Assembly: GCA_024280455.1 (NCBI GenBank)
Contig: JAJRQC010000095.1
Coordinates: 1-64,000, forward strand
Source of the DNA: Deltaproteobacteria bacterium
Lineage (GTDB): Bacteria > Desulfobacterota > Desulfobulbia > Desulfobulbales > Desulfobulbaceae
Reading direction: 5' to 3'
DNA: 64,000 nt
A program made the translations under genes and the position numbers. The notes beneath the pieces are model-generated. The model was not told the origin of the DNA, did not search any database, and saw nothing but the letters and a program-made list of their open reading frames with translations. Each line of letters begins with the position of its first letter. The first letter of the stretch is position 1. Positions 54,125 to 63,693 of this stretch are shown in pieces.

Positions 54125-55471
54125 TCAGCTGCGGATCATTTCCGCAATCTGGAAGGCCATTTCAAGAGACTGTTCGGCATTCAAACGCGGGTCGCAGGTG
54201 GTCAGGTAATTATCTCCAAGCTGGGCATCGGCAAGCTGACGCGCGCCGCCTGTACACTCGGTCACGTTGTCACCGGTCAACTCGAAATGAACCCCGCCGG
54301 GAACAGTCCCCTCTGCCCAATGAAGTTCAAAGAAACAGCGCAGCTCGGAAAGAATATCATCAAAACTCCTGGTCTTATGTCCGGTCTCGGCCTTGCGGAT
54401 ATTGGCATGCATGGGATCACAGCTCCAGACCACACTCATACCTTCCTTTTTGATAGCCCGGATCAGCGGCGGCATGTACTTCTCGATACCTTTTGCCCCG
54501 AAACGGGTAATCAGAGTCATGCGGCCCGGTTCATTCTCCGGGTTCAGCCGGTTGAGAATGGCAAGGATATCGTCAATATCATGCTTGGGTCCGACCTTCA
54601 TGCCCAGAGGATTGAGTACTCCGCGCAGAAATTCAATATGGGCGCCGTCGATCTGCCGGGTACGATCACCAATCCACAGCATATGGCCGGAACAGTCATA
54701 CCAGCCACCGCCGGTTGAATCTTCACGGGTCAGGGCCTCCTCGTAGCCAAGAAACAGGGCCTCATGCGAGGTGAAAAACTGGGCCTGCTTCATTTGAGGC
54801 GTATCCGTCGATATCCCGATAATTTCCATAAATTTCAAGGTCTGGCTGATCTGTTTAGCCAGGCGCTCGTAGGAACGGCCCATGGGGGACTGTTTGACGA
54901 ACTCCTGGTTCCAGGCATGAACACGGTGCAGGGAACCAAAACCGCCCCGGGTAAAGGCTCGCAGGAGGTTCAAGGTGGCAGCCGACATGTTGTATCCCTG
55001 CAGTAAACGCTGCGGATCAGGGGTTCGGGCTTCAACGGTCGGTTCGATGGCGTTGGCCATATCTCCTCGATAGCTGGCGACCTCAACACCATTTACCATC
55101 TCGGTGTCGCTGGAGCGGGGTTTGGCATACTGACCGGCAATCCGGCCGACCTTGACCACCGGTTTACCGCCGGCATAGGTCAGAATGACGGCCATCTGCA
55201 GGAGGACCTTTAAGGTCTCACGGATATTGGGTGCCGTACAGCGGGCGAATTCTTCGGAACAGTCGCCGCCCTGGAGCAGAAAAGCCTCGCCCCGGGAGGC
55301 CTTGGCCAGCTGTGCCTTCAGGTCACGAATCTCACCGGCAAAGACCAGCGGCGGCAGACAGGATATAGTCTGCAGCACCTCTTGAAGTTTATCCTTATCC
55401 GGCCAGTTGGGTTGCTGCAGTGCGGTATGGTTATGCCAGCTCGACTTGTTCCATGTGGTCATTTCAGTCAT
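54125..55471 (-). CDS. DAHP synthase, class II
   Basis: A 448-aa enzyme condensing PEP and erythrose-4-phosphate, the entry to aromatic amino-acid synthesis. The class II (plant/mycobacterial) type is shown by LLQGGDCSEEF, VGRIAGQYAKPRS, RGDMAN and HWAEGTVPGGVHFELTG. The metal and PEP residues sit in those motifs. AGGAAGGA precedes ATG 55471; the frame is open further upstream without support. Repeat copy C lies just upstream. Confidence 0.95.
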   Translation of the reverse strand: MTEMTTWNKSSWHNHTALQQPNWPDKDKLQEVLQTISCLPPLVFAGEIRDLKAQLAKASRGEAFLLQGGDCSEEFARCTAPNIRETLKVLLQMAVILTYAGGKPVVKVGRIAGQYAKPRSSDTEMVNGVEVASYRGDMANAIEPTVEARTPDPQRLLQGYNMSAATLNLLRAFTRGGFGSLHRVHAWNQEFVKQSPMGRSYERLAKQISQTLKFMEIIGISTDTPQMKQAQFFTSHEALFLGYEEALTREDSTGGGWYDCSGHMLWIGDRTRQIDGAHIEFLRGVLNPLGMKVGPKHDIDDILAILNRLNPENEPGRMTLITRFGAKGIEKYMPPLIRAIKKEGMSVVWSCDPMHANIRKAETGHKTRSFDDILSELRCFFELHWAEGTVPGGVHFELTGDNVTECTGGARQLADAQLGDNYLTTCDPRLNAEQSLEMAFQIAEMIRS

Positions 55472-55564
55472 TTTATTTCCTTCCTGTTCATATAAAAAAA
55501 GAGAGATTTTAGAATTACAGTAACTATTCAGGTTGGGGCAATAAATGTTCATCTACCCCGGAAT

Positions 55565-55673
55565 GTAACTGCTCAGATGTGCTCCATATTGGGGTAAGCA
55601 GGCCAACGAATCTATAGCCTGCCTATGTGAGGCGGCCTGATCGCCTCAAGATGGAGTGCAGCTGAACAGTTAC
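55565..55673 (+). repeat. Structured dispersed repeat, copy C
   Basis: GTAACTGCTCAGATGTGCTC (then CAT) pairs with ATG then GAGTGCAGCTGAACAGTTAC at 21 of 23 positions, counting G-U pairs. The core CTATAGCCTGCCTATGTGAG, then GCGGCCTGATCG, matches copy A closely, while the outer stem differs. It lies between the DAHP synthase and HsdR-N genes. Confidence 0.7.
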
Positions 55674-55743
55674 GAATTACAAAGGCACAAGGACACGATA
55701 CGTTCGTGTCCTTGTGCCATGGCAACTCGTAAATAAAATATAC

Positions 55744-56316
55744 TCAGGGCAGCTTGCAGTTGTCATCCCGGCAGCAGATCTCAAGATCAAAGGCATTGAG
55801 AATCCGCATGGCCTTTTCCCTCATTCCCGGGTCCTCATAGGGTTCAAACACGGCCTCACTTCTGAGCTTGCCGGCATAAGCACGATCAGGTATGGCCTCC
55901 ATACCGGTGGCCAGCACCTTACCATGCCCGGTTTCCAGAAATTCGGCATCCCGACCGTTAGTGACGACGGCAAATGGAATGCGGTACTCCGGCTCAAGTA
56001 TCCGGGCCGCAGCAACAGCCGGTTTTTCCCTGGTGACCAGAGAGCCCGGACCGTAACGGAGAAGGAAAAGCCGTTTTCCTTCTATCCGCACGGTCAGTTC
56101 GATAACGGAACGAACAAAAATTGCATTGAACCGGGTCTCAATCGCCAGGCGCGGCTCAAGTTCGTCTCTGGAAAATCCCCTTTCTTCCACCAGCATCCGG
56201 GCCAGCTGCTGCCGAATCCGTTCATCATCGGTGTCCGGCAGCTCTTCGCCGGTCAGGTAATCCTTGAGGGCACCATAAACCATATGGTGCCCCGAGGTGG
56301 ATGGCTTGACGGCCAC
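55744..56316 (-). CDS. HsdR N-terminal-like nuclease-fold protein (HSDR_N_2)
   Basis: A 190-aa protein resembling only the N-terminal domain of type I restriction subunit R, as stand-alone 'HSDR_N_2' proteins do. Visible: EERGFSRDELEPRLAIETRF, a core strand IELTVRIEGKRLFLLRYGPG where D-(Q)xK nuclease residues would be expected, and YRIPFAVVTNGRDAEFL (the 'TNG' motif). The nuclease Asp and Glu/Lys set is only partly evident, so catalytic activity is uncertain. No helicase, HsdM or HsdS gene is near. It starts 5 nt after the acsE stop, implying co-expression with it. Confidence 0.8.
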   Translation of the reverse strand: MAVKPSTSGHHMVYGALKDYLTGEELPDTDDERIRQQLARMLVEERGFSRDELEPRLAIETRFNAIFVRSVIELTVRIEGKRLFLLRYGPGSLVTREKPAVAAARILEPEYRIPFAVVTNGRDAEFLETGHGKVLATGMEAIPDRAYAGKLRSEAVFEPYEDPGMREKAMRILNAFDLEICCRDDNCKLP

Positions 56317-56321
56317 CCCTG

Positions 56322-57218
56322 TTACAGCTCCAGCCAGGACTCGGAAAAGACGGTCTGCCCGGAAAGCGCCTTATAGGTCTTGTAATGCTCAAGAGCACTC
56401 CCCTCAAGGGTAGACGGATCCGGATCGTTGCCGTCCATCATGCCGTGTACCATCTCCACCAGATCATGGCGCTCACCCTTGCAGATAGCCATGAGCTCAG
56501 TATCATAAGAGTTGACGATCGCGGTGGAAATACCGTATTTCATCAGCATGATCAGGTAGGTACGATCCAGATACTTGCGCAGGTTCTCGGCAACACCATT
56601 GGAAACATTGGACAGGCCGACCGTTGAACCGGCACCCGGGGCAATATCCTGCAGCATCATCATAAATTCAAGACCGGCTGCAATCTGATCGGCACCAAGG
56701 GTAATCGGCGTTCCGATTGGATCAAAGAGAATCTTCTCATTGGGGATACCGGCTTCGTTCAGGGCCATCATCAGGTCAACGGACATTGCGGCCCGCTCAG
56801 CGGAATCACGCGGCATGCCGTCGGGTCCCCAGAGCAGGGCAATAACGTCACAACCGGCCTCGGCAGCAACGGGAATCAAGGCCTCCATACGCTCGGGCTG
56901 GGCCGAGATGGAGTTCATGATTGCCTGGGTCTTGTTCTTAACCACTTTAAAACCGGCTGCCATGGCATCGGTATTGGTGCTGTCCAGACAGAGCGGCGTA
57001 TCCACGACAGACTGCACAGTTTCCACTGCCCATGGCATCAGTTCAGTCCCATCTTTCCGGGCCGGTCCGATATTCAAGTCAAGATAGGCTGCACCTGCTG
57101 CGGTCTCTTCCTTAGCCATCTCCTGGACCGGACCTGGTTTGCGTTCCTTCATGGCATTACCACTGCGGGTTCCCATGATATTAATGCTTTCGGCGATTGG
57201 TTTTACCGTTATTGCCAT
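56322..57218 (-). CDS. acsE: Methyltetrahydrofolate:corrinoid/iron-sulfur protein methyltransferase
   Basis: A 298-aa TIM-barrel pterin-binding protein that passes the methyl group of CH3-THF to the corrinoid protein in the Wood-Ljungdahl pathway. Signature stretches: AESINIMGTRSGNAMKER at the start, AAYLDLNIGPARKDG (folate Asp), LCLDSTN and IGTPITLGAD, GLSNVSNG. AGGAG precedes ATG 57218. It supports an organism using the reductive acetyl-CoA path, as many sulfate reducers do. Other related methyltransferases cannot be fully excluded. Confidence 0.88.
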   Translation of the reverse strand: MAITVKPIAESINIMGTRSGNAMKERKPGPVQEMAKEETAAGAAYLDLNIGPARKDGTELMPWAVETVQSVVDTPLCLDSTNTDAMAAGFKVVKNKTQAIMNSISAQPERMEALIPVAAEAGCDVIALLWGPDGMPRDSAERAAMSVDLMMALNEAGIPNEKILFDPIGTPITLGADQIAAGLEFMMMLQDIAPGAGSTVGLSNVSNGVAENLRKYLDRTYLIMLMKYGISTAIVNSYDTELMAICKGERHDLVEMVHGMMDGNDPDPSTLEGSALEHYKTYKALSGQTVFSESWLEL

Positions 57219-57577
57219 TTTTGTTCTCCTTTGTTAGAATCTTTCCTGGGTTTAAATACCTTACAGAAACTCTTCATCTTTTTCCTGAAACTCCGGTGGA
57301 GCGGGAAAAGGCCGCCTGATCACGCCAGATCCTGGATGGCTGCGCCGGATAACAGATCACAACCAGAGAAACTACGACGCAAAATATTCGCTGATCCGAC
57401 ATGTGACGGGCATAGACTCGACAACCTATGAAAAACAACCGGAATCTCACGATTTCATGGTCGATTTTCAAGAAAACTACAGACAGTCCGACAGCTCATG
57501 AAAACAACCTGCTTTGATCAAGGTAAAAAGCAGGTGCTGCCAGGACCTTTGAGCGATTACACAGCTCACATCCGAAC
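57219..57577. other. Intergenic region between acsE and the efflux operon
   Basis: About 360 bp between divergent genes. I see the AGGAG ribosome site of acsE and no repeat, terminator or small gene. It should hold the promoters of both operons. Confidence 0.5.
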
Positions 57578-59071
57578 TTGATAATTAATCGTATTTTAGC
57601 GCATTTGTCAATCCTCAAATTCCGGTGGCCTTCCATTCCCGAGCCTGACCGAGCCAGGTTTATTCTGGTGGTACCGGCACTCCTGCTGCTGACCAACAGC
57701 GGTTGCATGGATCTGCGCCCCAAGGTGGATGCAACCCTGCCGTCCGACTTTCCAAAACAGTTCTCCCTCTACAGTCCTCAAAAAGCATTGTTGACTCCCT
57801 GGTGGCAGGACTTTGGCAGTCCTGAGCTGAACCGACTGCAGGCAACGGCGCTGCAGGAAAATCCTGATCTGCAGATTGCCTGGGCCAGAATGCGGCAGAG
57901 CAGAGCTGTGGCGGAAAAAGCCGGGGCCGCCCTCGTCCCCGATCTCTCTGCCGGGGCTACCGGGGCGACACTGCGCAGTAAAAATGGTGCTGGCCGAGAA
58001 CAGAGCTATGATGATTTTTTCCTGGGCCTGAACTCCTCCTGGGAAGTGGATTTCTGGGGTCGGGTTCGGGCGGGCAGTGAAAGCGCGGCGAGCTCAGCCC
58101 TGGCAGTGGAAGAAGATGCCCATGCCGCAGCTCTCAGCCTGAGCGGCCAAATTGCCGAGGCCTGGATCAACCTGCTCAACAATCGCCAGAAGGCAACCCA
58201 ACTCGAAGAACAGCTGGCGATCCACAACAAGTTGCTGGAGCTCATTGAGATGCGCTTTATGATGGCTAAAGCCAGTGCCCTTGATGTGTACCAGCAGGGG
58301 CAGACCGTCAAAGCCATTGAAGGCGGGCTGATTACGGTTCGCGCCCAGGCACAGCTGGCCCTGCACCAATTGGCTCTACTGACCGGCAGGGCGACCAGCG
58401 ATAAGCTGGGCCTTGATGAACTAGACAATTTTCCGGAGATTACACCCACGCCTGCCACCGGCCTGCCGGCAGACCTTCTTGCCGGCAGGCCTGATATCAG
58501 GGCTGCCGGACTGCGTCTGCAATCATCCACCTGGAGCGTTGCCGCAGCCAGGGCCGACCGGTTGCCCAGGCTGCAACTGGATGCGTCCATGAAGTACAGC
58601 GCCGGTATACTTGACGCCCTGCTCGACACCTGGGTTCTGCGACTGGCTGCAGGTCTGAGCGGGCCCATATTCGACGGCAGCAGAAGAACGGCCGAAGTTG
58701 CGAGAACCATGGCTGTGGTTGATGAACGTCTGGCCAACTACAAAAAGGTGGTCCTGACCGCCATCCGCGAAGTTGAAGATGCCCTGACCAGGGAACAGCA
58801 GTTTCGCCGGACCATGGACAATATCGACCAGCAGATCGAGCTGACCGAGAACGCCTACCGGGAGGCGACCTGGCGCTACTTAAACGGCATCAGTGATTTT
58901 CTTGCCGTGCTCAGGGAACAGATCAATCTTATCACTCTGCAGCTTGACCGCATCCAGGCCGGCAGCGATCTGCTCAAGGCTCGGATCAGCCTGCACCAGG
59001 CCCTGGGCGGCAGCTGGCCGGGCACTCTGACGCCACCGGAAAAAACGGTACATGGAACAAATACAAGATGA
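57578..59071 (+). CDS. NodT/OprM-type outer-membrane efflux lipoprotein
   Basis: A 497-aa TolC-family channel. The lipobox LLLLTNSGC makes Cys43 the likely lipid anchor; the first ~25 residues are poorly supported, and TTG 57578 is only a candidate start, since no ATG is available. Family repeats are visible: LTPWWQDFGSPELNRLQATAL, NSSWEVDFWGRVRAGSE, LLAGRPDIRAAG and the second-half WVLRLAAGLSGPIFDG. It forms the outer exit of the RND pump encoded next. Confidence 0.92.
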   Translation: MIINRILAHLSILKFRWPSIPEPDRARFILVVPALLLLTNSGCMDLRPKVDATLPSDFPKQFSLYSPQKALLTPWWQDFGSPELNRLQATALQENPDLQIAWARMRQSRAVAEKAGAALVPDLSAGATGATLRSKNGAGREQSYDDFFLGLNSSWEVDFWGRVRAGSESAASSALAVEEDAHAAALSLSGQIAEAWINLLNNRQKATQLEEQLAIHNKLLELIEMRFMMAKASALDVYQQGQTVKAIEGGLITVRAQAQLALHQLALLTGRATSDKLGLDELDNFPEITPTPATGLPADLLAGRPDIRAAGLRLQSSTWSVAAARADRLPRLQLDASMKYSAGILDALLDTWVLRLAAGLSGPIFDGSRRTAEVARTMAVVDERLANYKKVVLTAIREVEDALTREQQFRRTMDNIDQQIELTENAYREATWRYLNGISDFLAVLREQINLITLQLDRIQAGSDLLKARISLHQALGGSWPGTLTPPEKTVHGTNTR

Positions 59072-59168
59072 ACGGATGTAACCAAACAAAAGCAAACCGG
59101 CATACTCCATCGCCCGGTGTTGTAGTCCAGTAACCGTGAAAAGTACGTACACCGCGGAAACCGTTCGA

Positions 59169-59192
59169 CCTGAAACCTGAAACCTGAAACCT
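59169..59192 (+). repeat. Heptamer tandem repeat before the adaptor gene
   Basis: CCTGAAA three times plus CCT, ending 12 nt before the ATG of the RND adaptor gene, in the position of the ribosome site. Copy-number change here would alter the leader. Confidence 0.45.
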
Positions 59193-59204
59193 ATCATACA
59201 AACC

Positions 59205-60467
59205 ATGAGTAAGCACAGCCATTCTGCCGGACAGGATCCTCTGCCGCCTGACACACCTATTCCGAAAAAAAGTCGCCGGCAAAAACTGCTGGCCCTGGGC
59301 CTTATTCTGCTCATCACGGCCACCGGGTTTCTGCTGGCGCGGCAGCTGGTCCGGAGTAAACCGATTGCCGACCGCAAGACACCCGGGGCCATGAAAACCG
59401 TGGTCCAGGTGACGACCCTGCAAACCGAAGACATCTCCGGAGAAATCGAGGCCATGGGTACGGTACTGGCGGCAGAAGAGCTGGCTCTGATGCCCTGGAT
59501 TTCCGGCCGGGTCGAGTACATTACCCCTGCCCTTACCCCCGGCGGTCGCCTGAAAAAGGGCGATGTAATCCTCAAGCTCAACCCGGAAGATTACAAGCTG
59601 GCCCTGGAAAGAAGCCGTAACTCTCTGGAAAAGGCCCGCATGGATCTCCGCCTTGAAGAGGGTAATCAGGCAGTGGCAAAAAGAGAATATGAACTGATCA
59701 GGGAATATTCGAAGACTCCGGCTAAAGAGACCCCCACGGACCTGGCCCTGCGCAAGCCGCAGCTGGCCAAGGCAAAGGCGGCCCTTGCCGCAGCGGCAAC
59801 CGAGGTGAAACGGGCAGAACTTGACCTGAACCGTACCGTTCTCAGGGCCCCTTTTGATGCGGTTGTCCTTAAAAAAGAGGTAGCCGTCGGCTCCCAGGTC
59901 AGTCCCCGGACTACGGTGGCCCTGCTCGCCGGCAGCGAAACCTTCCATATCCGGGTCTCAGTTCCCCGCCGGGACCTCGACCAGATACAGTTACCTAAAA
60001 AAGAAGCACCTTCTCCCGAGGTTGAGATCACCACGGTTACGGCAACCGGGCAGAACATCCTCTATCGGGGCCGACTCCTTCGCCTGTTGGGCGATGTCGA
60101 CCCAAAGGGGCTCATGCCACGCCTGCTGGTGGAAGTCAAAAATCCTCTGGAACAACAACCGGATCATCCTCTGCTGCTTGGCTCGGTGGTCACGGTGAGC
60201 CTGCCGGGAAAAACCCTGATGAACTGCTGTAAAATACCACGTTCCGCAGTCCGGGCCGACAACACTGTTCTCCTTGTCGATGAAAACAACCGACTGGAAA
60301 TTCGGCCGGTAACCAGCAGTCGGCAGGACGACGAGTTCATCTATGTCACCAAAGGGGTGGAGACGGGTGACCAGATCATTCTTTCACCTGTAGCAGCCCC
60401 GGTGGCTGGAATGGAACTCACTGTTACAGGCGATAAAAAAGGTCAGGGGAAAAAGCCCCGTGACTGA
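59205..60467 (+). CDS. RND efflux periplasmic adaptor (membrane fusion protein)
   Basis: A 420-aa adaptor linking the RND pump to the outer-membrane channel. One N-terminal membrane anchor (LLALGLILLITATGFLLA) is followed by the lipoyl half-motifs (EDISGEIEAMGTVLAAEELA and RTVLRAPFDAVVLKKEVAVG), an alpha-hairpin (residues ~125-200) and beta-barrel/membrane-proximal parts to the C-terminus. No Shine-Dalgarno site is obvious. The end overlaps the pump gene by 8 nt. Confidence 0.93.
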   Translation: MSKHSHSAGQDPLPPDTPIPKKSRRQKLLALGLILLITATGFLLARQLVRSKPIADRKTPGAMKTVVQVTTLQTEDISGEIEAMGTVLAAEELALMPWISGRVEYITPALTPGGRLKKGDVILKLNPEDYKLALERSRNSLEKARMDLRLEEGNQAVAKREYELIREYSKTPAKETPTDLALRKPQLAKAKAALAAAATEVKRAELDLNRTVLRAPFDAVVLKKEVAVGSQVSPRTTVALLAGSETFHIRVSVPRRDLDQIQLPKKEAPSPEVEITTVTATGQNILYRGRLLRLLGDVDPKGLMPRLLVEVKNPLEQQPDHPLLLGSVVTVSLPGKTLMNCCKIPRSAVRADNTVLLVDENNRLEIRPVTSSRQDDEFIYVTKGVETGDQIILSPVAAPVAGMELTVTGDKKGQGKKPRD

Positions 60468-63400
60468 GCAAAAACCACAGAAAAGACAGGGGCCCATCGG
60501 CTGGATGGCCACTAACCCGGTGGCCGCCAATATCCTCATGCTTTTTTTCCTGGCCGGCGGTTTGTTCTGGGGTCTGCAGATCAAGCAGGAAGTCTTTCCG
60601 GAATTTGACATTGATGAGGTGGAAATCCGGGTTGCCTACCCCGGTGCCAGTCCGGAAGAAGTGGCCGACGGCATCATCCTGCCGGTGGAAGAGGCCATCA
60701 GCAGCCTGGATGGTATCCGTGGAGTCTGGAGCTCGGCAAGAGAGGGCAGTGGAATGGTCCGGGTGGAGGCTCTGCAGGGCACGGACCTGCAGCAGCTGAC
60801 CCTTGATATAAAAAGTGAAGTCGACCGGATCACCTCCTTTCCCGAAGAGGCGGAGCAACCGGTGGTCTCCGTTCCCATGCACCGCAGATCGGTGATCAGT
60901 CTTATCGTATACGGCGATCTTTCCCGACCGGTGCTGCGGGAGACGGCGAAGCGGGTTCGTGACCAGTTGCTGCAGGATCCGCAGATCACCCAGGTCGGCC
61001 TGATCGGAGCCCGGCCACTGGAAATCTCGATTGAGATTGACCAGAATACTCTGCGGAGCTACAACCTCAGCCTGCAGGAGGTAGGCGCTCGTATCCGGCA
61101 GGGTTCCATTGACCTGCCCGGCGGCACCATCAAGGCGACCTCCGGCCTGGTCCAGTTGCGAATGAAGGAACGCCGTGAACTCGGCCGGGACTTCGGCACC
61201 CTGCCCATCCTGACCACAGAGGACGGCTCTCAGCTCCTGCTCAGGGATATTGCCTCAATCAACGACGGCTTTGCCGAAACCGACAACTCGCTAACCTACA
61301 ACCATAAACCGGCCATCGGCATCGAGGTCTTTCGGGTCGGAGAGCAAGGGCCCATTGAGATCGCCGATGCCGTCCGCCGCCATGTCAGTGAGCTTGAGGC
61401 AACACTGCCGACAGGAATTTCGGTGGCCGCAGTCAACGATCGCTCAAAGGTGTACAGACAACGGCTGGGCCTGCTGGTCAAAAACGGCTATCTTGGCCTG
61501 GCCCTGGGCTTTATCCTTCTCGGCATCTTTCTTGAACCCAGGCTTGCCTTCTGGGTGACCATGGGCATCCCGGTCTCCTTCCTCGGCTCCCTGCTCTTTC
61601 TGCCCACCTTTGCGGTTTCCATCAATATGGTCTCGCTGTTTGCCTTTATTGTTTCACTAGGGATTGTGGTCGATGACACCATTATCATCGGTGAAAACGT
61701 CTACCGCCTCCGCCAGCAGGGGCTTTCGGCAATTGATGCGGCCATACGGGGAGCCAGGGAGATGGCGGTTCCGGTCACCTTTGCCGTCCTGACCAACATC
61801 ATCACCTTTATGCCGCTCTACTTTGTTCCCGGGGTGATGGGCAAAATATTCCGCAATATCCCAATCGTGGTGGTGGTGGTCTTTCTGATCTCACTGGTGG
61901 AGGCGCTTTTTGTCCTTCCCGCCCATCTGGGCCACCAGAAGCCGCTCACCGGCCGAATCGGGCGGGTCATCAGCGGCTGGCAGCAGGGGATCAGCGACGG
62001 GATCAGCCGCCTTATCCAAAGGGGCTATACCCCGGCCCTCACCTTTTGCCTCCGTTATCGATACATTACGGTGGCGACCGGCATGGTTCTATTGTTGATC
62101 ACCGGGGCCTATATCAAGAGCGGCCGCATGGGTATGACCATGTTTCCCCGGGTGGAATCGGACAAGGCCTATGCCAGATTCACCCTGCCCGAAGGGGTGC
62201 CGGTGGAGCAGACCATTGAAATCCAACAATACCTGCTTGATACGGCCGAAAAAATTGTCCAGGAAAACGGCGAAAAACAGCTGGTGCAGGGCATCCTATC
62301 CCATGTCAGCACCAACAGCTGCTGGATCAAAGTCTACCTGACCCCGCCGGATGTCCGCCCCCTGTCCACCGCTGACTTTGTTCAAAAATGGCGCAAGGCA
62401 GCGGGTCCGATCCCCGGACTTGAAAACCTGCGTTTTAAATCAAATTTCGGCGGCCCCGGTTCAGGGGCGGCTCTGAGCGTAGAACTGCAGCACCGTGACA
62501 GCGCCGTCCTCCGGCAGGCAAGCCGGGAGCTGGCACTGACCCTGGCAACCTTTCCCATGGTCAGTGATATCGATGACGGTTTCAGTGGCGGCAAGGAGCA
62601 GTTCGATTTCCGCCTCCTGCCCGCGGGCTACCGCCTCGGCCTGCGCCCTGAAATGGTTGCCCGCCAGATCCGGGCCAGCTACTATGGTTTTGAAATCAAC
62701 CGCCAGTTGCGCGGCCGCAATGAGATCAAAATCATAATCCGGCTGCCGGAAGAGGAACGTAATAACCTGCGCTCCCTGCAAACCATGATGATCCGGCTGC
62801 CCGGAGGGGGTAAGGTTCCCCTGACCGCCATCGCCTCGGTGACCACCGGCCGGGCCTATACTGAAATAGAACGTCGGGACGGACGCCGGGTTATTCAGCT
62901 CACAGCCGATGTCACTCCGCCCGATCAAACCGATCAGGTAGTCGAGGTTTTACAAACCGCGATCCTTCCCGAACTCCGGGCCCGCTTCCCCGGCCTGGCC
63001 TACAACTTTGCCGGTAAACAGGCCGACCGCATGGAATCGATGCAGGCCCTGGCCCGGGGAATGGTGGTAGCCATGCTGCTGGTCTATGTCCTCTTGGCGG
63101 TGGCCTTTCGTTCCTACATCCAGCCGGCGATTATCATGACCGCCATTCCATTTGGCATTGTCGGTGCGGTCATAGGCCACCTGTTTATGGGCTATTCCCT
63201 GAGCCTGATCTCCTTTTTCGGCATCGTCGCCCTCTCCGGGGTAGTGGTCAACGATGCCCTGATCCTGATTGATCTGGCCAATCGCAAACGGCTTGAAGGC
63301 CAGAACAGCTACGCCGGAGTGGTCAATGCCGCGGTTTCCCGGTTCCGGCCCATCCTGCTCACCACAATGACCACTTTTTTCGGCCTGCTGCCGATAATTT

Positions 63401-63567
63401 TTGAGACCTCACGCCAAGCCAGGTTTCTGATCCCCATGGCCATCTCGCTGGGCTTCGGCATCCTGTTCGCCACTCTGATCACCCTGGTCCTGATCCCCTC
63501 GCTCTACATGATCCTTGAGGATATCCGAAAACTCTTTGCTCCGCTCCCTCCCGAACATGTTCCCTGA
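60460..63567 (+). CDS. RND-family efflux transporter permease
   Basis: A 1035-aa inner-membrane proton-driven pump. The layout is standard: one N-terminal helix (AANILMLFFLAGGLFWGLQI), a porter domain starting VEIRVAYPGASPEEVADGII, then six helices with SLGIVVDDTIIIGENV and the second half with GVVVNDALILIDLAN; these Asp residues carry protons. It belongs to the HAE-like multidrug branch; the substrate is not predictable. GTG 60460 starts after AGGGGA. Transcription probably continues from the two genes upstream. Confidence 0.95.
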   Translation: MTEQKPQKRQGPIGWMATNPVAANILMLFFLAGGLFWGLQIKQEVFPEFDIDEVEIRVAYPGASPEEVADGIILPVEEAISSLDGIRGVWSSAREGSGMVRVEALQGTDLQQLTLDIKSEVDRITSFPEEAEQPVVSVPMHRRSVISLIVYGDLSRPVLRETAKRVRDQLLQDPQITQVGLIGARPLEISIEIDQNTLRSYNLSLQEVGARIRQGSIDLPGGTIKATSGLVQLRMKERRELGRDFGTLPILTTEDGSQLLLRDIASINDGFAETDNSLTYNHKPAIGIEVFRVGEQGPIEIADAVRRHVSELEATLPTGISVAAVNDRSKVYRQRLGLLVKNGYLGLALGFILLGIFLEPRLAFWVTMGIPVSFLGSLLFLPTFAVSINMVSLFAFIVSLGIVVDDTIIIGENVYRLRQQGLSAIDAAIRGAREMAVPVTFAVLTNIITFMPLYFVPGVMGKIFRNIPIVVVVVFLISLVEALFVLPAHLGHQKPLTGRIGRVISGWQQGISDGISRLIQRGYTPALTFCLRYRYITVATGMVLLLITGAYIKSGRMGMTMFPRVESDKAYARFTLPEGVPVEQTIEIQQYLLDTAEKIVQENGEKQLVQGILSHVSTNSCWIKVYLTPPDVRPLSTADFVQKWRKAAGPIPGLENLRFKSNFGGPGSGAALSVELQHRDSAVLRQASRELALTLATFPMVSDIDDGFSGGKEQFDFRLLPAGYRLGLRPEMVARQIRASYYGFEINRQLRGRNEIKIIIRLPEEERNNLRSLQTMMIRLPGGGKVPLTAIASVTTGRAYTEIERRDGRRVIQLTADVTPPDQTDQVVEVLQTAILPELRARFPGLAYNFAGKQADRMESMQALARGMVVAMLLVYVLLAVAFRSYIQPAIIMTAIPFGIVGAVIGHLFMGYSLSLISFFGIVALSGVVVNDALILIDLANRKRLEGQNSYAGVVNAAVSRFRPILLTTMTTFFGLLPIIFETSRQARFLIPMAISLGFGILFATLITLVLIPSLYMILEDIRKLFAPLPPEHVP

Positions 63568-63693
63568 CAAGAATTATGATCCGGCATCACGCAGCACTTC
63601 CCGTTTCTCTAAAGACCGGTATTATACTAAAAATGAAAAACCCATCATCCTTTTCAGACCAATACATACTCACAGTTCAACCAGGACAGCCCC

